Source: JAQVOO01 sp964524755 (lineage in GTDB: Bacteria > Spirochaetota > Spirochaetia > Sphaerochaetales > Sphaerochaetaceae). Taken from it: a DNA stretch of 11,794 bases. Location: positions 1 to 11,794 of the forward strand of contig CAZGDR010000050.1 of the NCBI GenBank assembly GCA_964524755.1, given 5' to 3'. The position numbers and the translations under genes were made by a program. How positions within the stretch are numbered: position 1 is the first letter of the stretch; the number at the start of each line of letters is the position of its first letter. Below the pieces are notes generated by a model, which was not told where the DNA came from, did no database searches, and worked only from the letters and a program-made list of their open reading frames with translations. Shown one piece after another: positions 7,334 through 11,794 of this stretch.

Positions 7334-7729
7334 GTGAGTAGTACCAAAGACTATTCTCTTGCACTTTCATTTGGTGAGATTGGCCTTTCGATGCGGACCG
7401 TGTTCCCCGACAAAAAATCTCTTGCTAGATATGATTGGCATAGATGGGAGGTTACGCGTCAAGAAACATATACTATAGTTCATGCCATTCCCGATGTTTC
7501 TGAGTTGGAAAACTCTTTTTGGGAAGTGTGGTATGCTCCTCATGGTGCTCCTGCGTTGCATTATATTCTGTATAGTTACAAACCATCAATTCCTTATCAT
7601 GATATATTCGAAGCTTCGTCAGAACCAGACGATCTGTTACCAGAAGAGGTATATGGACGAACTTGGTATGTTGTGCAAGATGTATCAATGATGGCTTGGG
7701 GAGTACGAAAGCTACTCCAGCATGAGTAA
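7334..7729 (+). CDS. Hypothetical protein, 131 residues, rich in Trp and Tyr
   Basis: I do not recognise this protein. The start is GTG 7334, supported by AGGAGG at 7321-7326 with a 7-base spacer. The product appears soluble: no signal peptide, no membrane segment, no Cys. Aromatic residues are unusually dense, with clusters YDWHRWEV (33-40), FWEVWYAPHG (62-71) and HYILYSYKPSIPYHD (76-90). An acidic stretch, SSEPDDLLPEEV, covers 95-106. Alternating patterns such as YTIVHAI and RTWYVVQDV suggest beta strands, and the last 15 residues look helical. The reading frame carries a good promoter and ribosome binding site, so it is very likely a real gene. It lies 62 bases ahead of uridine kinase and may share some transcripts with it, but a functional link is not shown. 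Confidence 0.75.
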   Translation: MSSTKDYSLALSFGEIGLSMRTVFPDKKSLARYDWHRWEVTRQETYTIVHAIPDVSELENSFWEVWYAPHGAPALHYILYSYKPSIPYHDIFEASSEPDDLLPEEVYGRTWYVVQDVSMMAWGVRKLLQHE

Positions 7730-7736
7730 TCTGCAC

Positions 7737-7765
7737 TTGTTGTCTTTTCCTTGGCCCGTTATTAT
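7737..7765 (+). promoter_or_regulatory. Weak candidate promoter for uridine kinase
   Basis: TTGTTG (7737-7742) and TATTAT (7760-7765) are 17 bases apart, in the short gap before uridine kinase. Both hexamers match consensus moderately. The gene could equally be transcribed from the promoter at 7261-7289. Confidence 0.35.
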
Positions 7766-7791
7766 GGGTACAGGATAGATAGGGGGAACTT

Positions 7792-8409
7792 ATGGATGTG
7801 CGCATCATTGGGATAACGGGTGGTTCTGGATCTGGGAAATCGACAATCGTTCGTAAGATAAGCGAAGTAGTGAATGATTTCGTTTTTATCCCGCAGGATA
7901 ACTATTATAATTCTGCAGAATATATTAGTAACGAAAACATCACCGCCTATAACTTCGACCACCCAGAAGCGTTTGATACTCCACTGTTATATGAACATCT
8001 ATGTAGTTTAAAAGCAGGGCACGCAATTGATATGCCCCAATATGATTTTGTCCATCATCGTCGCCGTGATGAATCTTTACGAGTAGAGCCTCGATCGTTA
8101 GTGATTATTGAGGGGCTGATGATTTTACATGATAAACGAATTCGAGATCTGTTGGATTTAAAGTTATATGTAGATACTCCGGATGATATTAGATTTATAC
8201 GTCGCTTGCAACGAGATACGAGTGAAAGGGGGCGAACGGTTGAATCGGTAGTACGACAATATCTTGAGGTCGTTAGGCCCGGTCATTTTAATTTCATTGA
8301 GCCAACTAAAGAGTTCGCTGATATTGTAATACCCGAAGGTGGTTATAATGAGAATGCTCTTAGAGTTCTCATTACGTTTGTAAAAGATATTGCTGGTGAA
8401 CACCATTAA
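7792..8409 (+). CDS. udk: Uridine kinase
   Basis: This cytoplasmic pyrimidine salvage enzyme phosphorylates uridine, and usually cytidine, to the 5'-monophosphate with ATP or GTP. The 205-residue product has the full-length bacterial Udk layout. GGSGSGKST (10-18) is the Walker A loop. PQDNYY (34-39) carries the expected catalytic Asp36. FDHPEAFD (55-62) and PQYDFVHHRR (82-91) are the nucleoside-binding motifs, and VIIEGLMIL (104-112) is the Walker B-like strand. RFIRRLQRDTSERGRTVESV corresponds to the lid region with its phosphate-contacting arginines. AGGGGG (7781-7786) precedes the ATG by 5 bases. The gene converges with the minus-strand yidD, with only 11 bases between the two stops and no clear bidirectional terminator. 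Phosphoribulokinase-family relatives share the fold, but the nucleoside motifs make Udk the best call. Confidence 0.92.
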   Translation: MDVRIIGITGGSGSGKSTIVRKISEVVNDFVFIPQDNYYNSAEYISNENITAYNFDHPEAFDTPLLYEHLCSLKAGHAIDMPQYDFVHHRRRDESLRVEPRSLVIIEGLMILHDKRIRDLLDLKLYVDTPDDIRFIRRLQRDTSERGRTVESVVRQYLEVVRPGHFNFIEPTKEFADIVIPEGGYNENALRVLITFVKDIAGEHH

Positions 8410-8420
8410 TAACTACAGAT

Positions 8421-8738
8421 TTATTTTGATTTCTTGTTTCGATGTCTACGGAAAATAGTATAGGGTGTTTTTACGGCTTTCCAAGAGAATTGTTCTGGTA
8501 CAGAGTCGGGTCCACCAAAGAAAAGTGTGTGATGGCAGCGGCCAATACGGGCAAATCCTAACAGGGATCCTTTTAGAACCCCATGTTGGCGTACTGCTGT
8601 GACCATGTATGTTGAGCAAGAGGGTGTATAGATACAGGATCGTGGGAGCCAAGGCGAAATAATGGCACGATAGAGGTGAGTTGGGAGGAGCGCGACTTCC
8701 TTGAGTCCTTTATATAATGTCTGTTTTAGCTTGTCCAT
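8421..8738 (-). CDS. yidD: Membrane protein insertion efficiency factor YidD
   Basis: YidD is a small membrane-associated protein that in E. coli helps YidC and Sec insert inner-membrane proteins. The 105-residue product shows the family pattern: an N-terminal amphipathic helix, then YRAIISPWLPRSCIYTPSCS (23-42), HGVLKGS (52-58), RIGRCHH (64-70) and GGPDSVPE (75-82). The conserved cysteines are Cys35, Cys41 and Cys68. Members are often about 70-90 residues; this one has an added tail ending in basic FRRHRNKKSK. The usual neighbours (rpmH, rnpA, yidC) are absent: the gene stands alone, converging on udk and diverging from the small-protein gene. The ribosome binding site is poor, with only AGGA two bases before the ATG, and a candidate promoter lies so close that the message could be nearly leaderless. 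Confidence 0.92.
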   Translation of the reverse strand: MDKLKQTLYKGLKEVALLPTHLYRAIISPWLPRSCIYTPSCSTYMVTAVRQHGVLKGSLLGFARIGRCHHTLFFGGPDSVPEQFSWKAVKTPYTIFRRHRNKKSK

Positions 8739-8744
8739 AATCCT

Positions 8745-8773
8745 AATGTATGCTAATGATTAAAAAATAACAA
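8745..8773 (-). promoter_or_regulatory. Candidate promoter for yidD
   Basis: On the minus strand TTGTTA (8773-8768) and TACATT (8750-8745) are 17 bases apart. The predicted start of transcription falls near 8738-8739, at the yidD start codon, which would give a leaderless or very short leader. The region is very AT-rich, so chance matches are likely. Confidence 0.4.
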
Positions 8774-8802
8774 TAATTTTAATTCTAAAAGGGGATGAAC
8801 CT

Positions 8803-8831
8803 TTGACGAACCTGTAATGATTTGGTATAGT
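8803..8831 (+). promoter_or_regulatory. Strong sigma-70 promoter for the 58-residue protein
   Basis: TTGACG (8803-8808) and TATAGT (8826-8831) are separated by exactly 17 bases, and each differs from consensus at one position. An A/T-only-like tract (about 8759-8790) lies upstream and could act as a UP element. Transcription would begin near 8838, giving a leader of about 36 bases. Confidence 0.85.
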
Positions 8832-8873
8832 CACACAGTATATCAAAAAATAAATTGATGGGAGGATGTAAAT

Positions 8874-9050
8874 ATGGCAGCTGGTGTTTCAAAGAACTCA
8901 CGACGCGTTGGTGTCGGTGATAAGAGTCTAACAAGTCGCTGGGGTGGTGTTATCAAAATGAAATCTGTTTTTGAAAACGGTAAACTCCGACATATTGCCT
9001 ATTGCGAAAAGAGTGGCAATACAGCGCGTAAACCAAAAGATCTTATGTAA
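8874..9050 (+). CDS. Small basic conserved-looking protein, 58 residues, unknown function
   Basis: I cannot assign this protein to a named family. It has 13 Lys/Arg against 4 Asp/Glu, a single Cys (Cys44) and no signal peptide or membrane segment. Notable stretches are SKNSRRVGVGDKS (6-18), SRWGGVIKMKSV (21-32) and HIAYCEKSGNTARKP (40-54). The glycine- and basic-rich style resembles small ribosomal or nucleic-acid-binding proteins. This is only a compositional impression, and it matches no ribosomal protein that I can name. Expression signals are excellent: a near-consensus promoter, GGGAGG at 8860-8865 with an 8-base spacer, and a dedicated terminator 19 bases after the stop. It is therefore a monocistronic gene, probably abundant. 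It diverges from yidD and precedes an rRNA methyltransferase gene, which is compatible with a translation role but does not prove one. Confidence 0.85.
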   Translation: MAAGVSKNSRRVGVGDKSLTSRWGGVIKMKSVFENGKLRHIAYCEKSGNTARKPKDLM

Positions 9051-9069
9051 AGTTTGTTATATATAGAGG

Positions 9070-9100
9070 AACCTGTGCTGGTAAAAAGCACAGGTTTTTT
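9070..9100 (+). terminator. Intrinsic terminator after the small basic protein gene
   Basis: AACCTGTGCT (9070-9079) pairs perfectly with AGCACAGGTT (9087-9096) around a 7-base loop, and a run of T (9095-9100) follows. This is a textbook Rho-independent terminator. Confidence 0.93.
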
Positions 9101-9127
9101 CATTTATAGATTATTTAAGGGGTAAGA

Positions 9128-10372
9128 ATGCCTGCAACATCAATACCAAAAGTTCAGATTCGTGAGGGGAAGGAGAAGCAATTAGTACGCCACCATCCTT
9201 GGGTGTTTAGTGGTGCTATTAAGCCTGACTCTAAACCCAATTTGTCTGAACAAGCTTCTATAGTACGGGTTGAAGATTCCTCAGGAAATTTTATTGCGTA
9301 TGGGTGGAGCGATGCCTTGAGTCATATTCCCATTCGGCTTCTTAGTTGGGATGTTGCTATAATCCCTGACCAAAATTGGTGGGCTTCTACCCTAACAGCG
9401 GCAGTGCAACGTCGGGCACCATTTTTCAGAAATTTGGATAAAACCAATGTTTTCCGTCTTGTACATGGTGAAGCTGACTTTCTCCCAGGAATTGCCATTG
9501 ATATTTTTGGCAGTTCGGTTATGTGTTTGATTTCAGCACGAGTAGCTTGGACGTATCGACGTGTCGTCGTACAAGTGCTTCAACAATTATTGAATCCCTC
9601 TGTTATTGTAGTCTCTACTGATAGTGCCTTTTGTGGGGTAGAACAGCTGAAAGAGGTGGCTGAATGGTATGTTCAAGGACAGTTGAGTTCCGAAGTACCA
9701 GGAAAATCAGAGGTCGTCTTTAAAGAAAACGAGATTATATATAGTGTGGCTTTAGGCGCTGGTCAAAAAAGTGGCTTCTATTGTGATCAACGTGATAACC
9801 GAGCTCGATTAGAAAAATTTTCAAAAGGTAAAGAGGTGTTGGATGCTTTTTGTTACACTGGAGGATTTTCATTCAATGCTTTAAAATATGGTGCTAAATC
9901 GGTGGTATCTGTAGATAGCTCTGCACCTTCTCTTGAGCGGCTCGCTTCCCAATTGCGTGAAAATATTGCCCAAGATACCCTTCCAAAAGATTCTAAGAAA
10001 CGTTTACAGATTATTAAGGCCGACGTATTTCAATATTTGCGTGAGATGGCGCCCAATACATTTGATCTGATTGTCTTAGATCCGCCTAAACTAGCCCAGA
10101 CCAAAAAACAAGTCCCAGGTGCTTTACGTGCGTATAAAGATTTAAACCGATTAGCTATTGAGAAAGTTAGAAAAGATGGTATAATTTTTACGTTTTCTTG
10201 TTCAGGCGGTGTTACGAGAGAGCAATTGCAAACTGCAATCGCCTGGGCAGCAAAGGATGCACAAAGGGAGGTGCAGATACTAGAGACCCTTGGTCATCCT
10301 TCAGATCATCCGATTCGGCTCTCTTTTCCCGAGTCGGAATATTTGAAAGGATTCATTTTTACCGTGTTATAG
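9128..10372 (+). CDS. 23S rRNA (cytosine-C5) methyltransferase, RlmI-like
   Basis: This SAM-dependent enzyme is expected to methylate C5 of a 23S rRNA cytosine; E. coli RlmI modifies C1962. The 414-residue product has the three-part RlmI layout. An N-terminal PUA RNA-binding domain (about 8-80) contains LVRHHPWVFSGAI (19-31). A central domain includes NVFRLVHGEADFLPGIAID (107-125). A C-terminal Rossmann methyltransferase begins near GQKSGFYCDQRDNR (212-225). The SAM loop is VLDAFCYTGGFS (237-248), the DPPK motif is at 318-321 within DLIVLDPPKLA, and FSCSGG (356-361) supplies the expected catalytic Cys358. AAGGGG (9117-9122) precedes the ATG. Its own promoter is not obvious in the 27 bases after the upstream terminator, so it may depend on readthrough. 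The family is secure; the exact target base is inferred. Confidence 0.9.
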   Translation: MPATSIPKVQIREGKEKQLVRHHPWVFSGAIKPDSKPNLSEQASIVRVEDSSGNFIAYGWSDALSHIPIRLLSWDVAIIPDQNWWASTLTAAVQRRAPFFRNLDKTNVFRLVHGEADFLPGIAIDIFGSSVMCLISARVAWTYRRVVVQVLQQLLNPSVIVVSTDSAFCGVEQLKEVAEWYVQGQLSSEVPGKSEVVFKENEIIYSVALGAGQKSGFYCDQRDNRARLEKFSKGKEVLDAFCYTGGFSFNALKYGAKSVVSVDSSAPSLERLASQLRENIAQDTLPKDSKKRLQIIKADVFQYLREMAPNTFDLIVLDPPKLAQTKKQVPGALRAYKDLNRLAIEKVRKDGIIFTFSCSGGVTREQLQTAIAWAAKDAQREVQILETLGHPSDHPIRLSFPESEYLKGFIFTVL

Positions 10373-10436
10373 ATGGTTTAAGGTTGGTATTTGGGTACAA
10401 GTAGTTGGATATTTACATTTTTTATGTATCCAGAAT

Positions 10437-10468
10437 TTGTACAGTGTGTTATAGTAATGATGTATAAT
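10437..10468 (+). promoter_or_regulatory. Probable promoter for the lipoprotein gene
   Basis: A perfect -10 TATAAT lies at 10463-10468. The best upstream hexamer is TTGTAC (10437-10442), but the 20-base spacer is longer than ideal, so the -35 is uncertain. Transcription would start near 10475, about 26 bases before the GTG start. Confidence 0.5.
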
Positions 10469-10500
10469 GACTCAAAAGAATGTCCATGAGGAGGAAACAC

Positions 10501-11794
10501 GTGAAACGTCTTTCAAGAAGTCTTATCACGACGTTGTTGGTTGCACTGCTTGCCTTCGCGTTTATCGGTTGTAGAACAACCCCGAAGGTCGAAGCATTTG
10601 AACCGATAACGCCAGTTGTCGAACCTGTTGTTCCGGAAACACCACCCGTTGAGGTTGTGCCCGAAGTTGCAGTTGAGAAACCTGTGGTAACCCCACCAGT
10701 GGAAGAGGTTGTAACCCCAGCAGTTGCTGAAAGAAAACCTCCCACAGAAGAAATGGTGGTGAAATCCAATGATCGGTATACCGAATTCGATTTGTACATT
10801 GCCCATACGAATGATGTATTGGGAGGTCTCGAAGATGGTATTGGGTATGCGAAGCTTGCTACTGGAGTAAAGTTTGGTCGTGCTTTGACTGACAAAACCT
10901 TACTACTTGATGCAGGTAACGTCGCCAGTGGTTCTGCATTAGTTGAGAAATTTATGGGTGAACCCGCAGGGGTGTTACTCGATATGCTTGGTTATGATGC
11001 AGTAGCCCCAGGCCCCGCAGATTTCGCCTATGGTAAAGATTACCTCGTACAAGCTGCCAGACTTGCAGAAGCTAATTCTGCCCTGAAGGTGTTGAGTGCG
11101 AACGTATTGAATGCACGCGGCGAGTGGGTTTTCCAACCCTATCAGCTCTATTATTACAATGGTTTTGTAGTAGCAGTTGCTGGTGTAACTGCCCCCCCGG
11201 CGATTACTCAAGGGCTCTCGTTCCTTAGTGATGAAGTAGTTAACAGTGCTCAGTATGCAGTTGACCAGATTCGTCAGGTAGCCGACTTTGTCGTGGTCCT
11301 GGGAAGTATTGGTAATGTAAACGGCATTACGAGTGAAGTAATTGCTCAGAACGTGAAAGGTATCGACCTGATTATCGACGGAAAGGGAGCAATGACTCCA
11401 GCCGGCGGAAAGAGGGTTGGTGGTACAACTATTGTGAGTGCCGGCGAGAAATTGTCGAGTGTTGGCGTAGTTGAAGTTCATGTGAAGAATAACAAAGCCG
11501 TCAGTGTCAGCCCAATTAGGATTAATGCGACAGATGTAAATATGCCTGCACAGTCCGCTTTGGCACAATGGGCCGGAATTGATTATGTCCCTGAAGATGC
11601 TGAAGTTAAGTCGTATATCAATTATGTGAAAGCTGAATATGCGAAAGTTACCAAACCTATGGTAAAACCTGTGGTTGAAGTAGCTAAGCCAGCTCCAGTT
11701 GTATATGAACGCAAGGCTCCTACCAAAGAAATGCTAGTAAAATCCAATGATCGGTATACCGAATTCGATTTGTACATTGCCCATACGAATGATG
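10501..11794 (+). CDS. Lipoprotein with tandem degenerate 5'-nucleotidase (UshA-like) domains, partial
   Basis: The gene is open to the window end, with 431 complete codons visible. GTG 10501 follows AGGAGG (10489-10494) by 6 bases. A signal peptide (1-23) ends in a relaxed lipobox, AFIGC, with Cys24 as the lipidation site. A Pro/Val/Glu linker (about 25-85) follows. Residues about 97-300 track the UshA metallophosphatase domain: YIAHTND (99-105), LLLDAGNVASGS (134-145), LGYDAVAPGPADF (163-175), LSANVLNARGEWVFQPYQLY, VAVAGVT, and IDLIIDGKGA (288-297). Against E. coli UshA ligands, Asp41 is kept (Asp105), but His43, Asp84, Asn116, His117, His217, His252 and Gln254 correspond to Leu107, Asn140, Pro172, Ala173, Ser269, Lys295 and Ala297. 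The first domain is thus probably a pseudoenzyme, perhaps a surface or periplasmic binding or structural module. After a second linker, another copy begins at residue 414. What that copy retains cannot be seen. Confidence 0.85.
   Translation, partial: MKRLSRSLITTLLVALLAFAFIGCRTTPKVEAFEPITPVVEPVVPETPPVEVVPEVAVEKPVVTPPVEEVVTPAVAERKPPTEEMVVKSNDRYTEFDLYIAHTNDVLGGLEDGIGYAKLATGVKFGRALTDKTLLLDAGNVASGSALVEKFMGEPAGVLLDMLGYDAVAPGPADFAYGKDYLVQAARLAEANSALKVLSANVLNARGEWVFQPYQLYYYNGFVVAVAGVTAPPAITQGLSFLSDEVVNSAQYAVDQIRQVADFVVVLGSIGNVNGITSEVIAQNVKGIDLIIDGKGAMTPAGGKRVGGTTIVSAGEKLSSVGVVEVHVKNNKAVSVSPIRINATDVNMPAQSALAQWAGIDYVPEDAEVKSYINYVKAEYAKVTKPMVKPVVEVAKPAPVVYERKAPTKEMLVKSNDRYTEFDLYIAHTND
10684..10724 (+). 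repeat. Short tandem repeat in the Pro/Val/Glu linker
   Basis: Two near-identical 17-base units, 10684-10700 and 10708-10724, sit 24 bases (8 codons) apart and encode VVTPPV and VVTPAV. They are part of the low-complexity linker that separates the lipid anchor from the first domain. Similar Lys-Pro-Val spacing recurs before the second domain. Confidence 0.7.
10762..10816 (+). repeat. Long direct repeat, copy 1 (start of first domain)
   Basis: These 55 bases are identical to 11740-11794 and encode KSNDRYTEFDLYIAHTND, the entry to the metallophosphatase-like domain. The spacing is 978 bases, an exact multiple of three. The 33 bases before it (10729-10761) are also related to their counterpart, but with 10 differences. 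Confidence 0.97.
11740..11794 (+). repeat. Long direct repeat, copy 2 (reaches the window edge)
   Basis: This is the second copy of the 55-base block at 10762-10816, with no mismatch up to the last base of the window. The identity may continue beyond it, so the true repeat length is unknown. It marks the start of the second domain of the lipoprotein. Confidence 0.97.

Noticed and set aside
8395..8404. GGTGAACACC dyad at the end of udk, as a possible terminator between convergent genes
   Set aside because: The loop would be only two bases, no T-run follows directly, and it lies in the udk coding sequence.
8842..8859. ATCAA / TTGAT hairpin just before the ribosome binding site of the 58-residue protein gene, as a regulatory RNA element
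   Set aside because: A five-pair AT-rich stem with an eight-base loop is too weak to claim as a regulatory structure.
8739..8873. tRNA, small RNA gene or riboswitch in the yidD / small-protein intergenic region
   Set aside because: The space is accounted for by two divergent promoters and an AT-rich tract, and no cloverleaf or conserved riboswitch core was seen.
10407..10431. Inverted repeat around a T-run after the methyltransferase gene, as a terminator
   Set aside because: The pairing is short (about five A/T-rich pairs with bulges), and the T-run sits in the loop rather than after a stem.
10449..10895. Minus-strand open frame of 148 codons, rich in Ser, Thr and Gly
   Set aside because: It is the antisense of the Pro/Val/Glu linker and first domain of the lipoprotein, and its low-complexity run mirrors that linker. 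No ribosome binding site or promoter supports it.
10975..11568. Minus-strand open frame of 197 codons
   Set aside because: It lies opposite the UshA-like domain, which has clear family motifs in the plus frame. The antisense product has no recognisable feature.

Overview
The window looks like chromosomal sequence from an AT-leaning, sugar-using bacterium. A spirochaete, perhaps near Sphaerochaeta, is my best guess, but it rests on overall impression only: the loose lipobox of the last gene and the kind of sugar operon present. No rRNA, tRNA, CRISPR array, transposase or phage gene was seen.

Region 1 (1-6883) is the downstream part of one tightly packed plus-strand carbohydrate operon. In order it holds two different CUT2 (RbsC-type) ABC permeases, a GntR-LacI hybrid repressor of the AraR type, an FGGY kinase resembling sedoheptulokinase, a D-tagatose/D-allulose (psicose) 3-epimerase with its catalytic residues intact, and a second FGGY kinase of the rhamnulokinase type. 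Gaps are 40 bases or less, and the repressor and first kinase overlap by a GTGA. The ATPase, the binding protein and any aldolase or isomerase are not here and may lie upstream. The likely scheme is import of a ketose or related rare sugar, C3 epimerisation, and phosphorylation by one or both kinases, with the repressor sensing the sugar. The substrate cannot be read from the sequence.

Region 2 (6884-9127) holds short, mostly singly promoted genes. They are a 94-residue helical-hairpin protein of unknown function, a 131-residue Trp- and Tyr-rich unknown protein, uridine kinase (udk), a minus-strand yidD that converges on udk, and a 58-residue basic protein. The last has a near-consensus promoter, a strong ribosome binding site and its own intrinsic terminator.

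Region 3 (9128-11794) holds an RlmI-type 23S rRNA cytosine-C5 methyltransferase, followed by the 5' part of a large lipoprotein gene that runs off the window. The lipoprotein has a Pro/Val/Glu linker and a domain that follows the UshA/5'-nucleotidase metallophosphatase fold but has lost nearly every metal ligand. A second copy of the domain starts 978 bases (326 codons) later. A 55-base block at the start of both copies is identical to the base, although the sequence just before it has diverged.

The two points most worth following are the epimerase-between-two-kinases operon and the tandem pseudo-nucleotidase lipoprotein.
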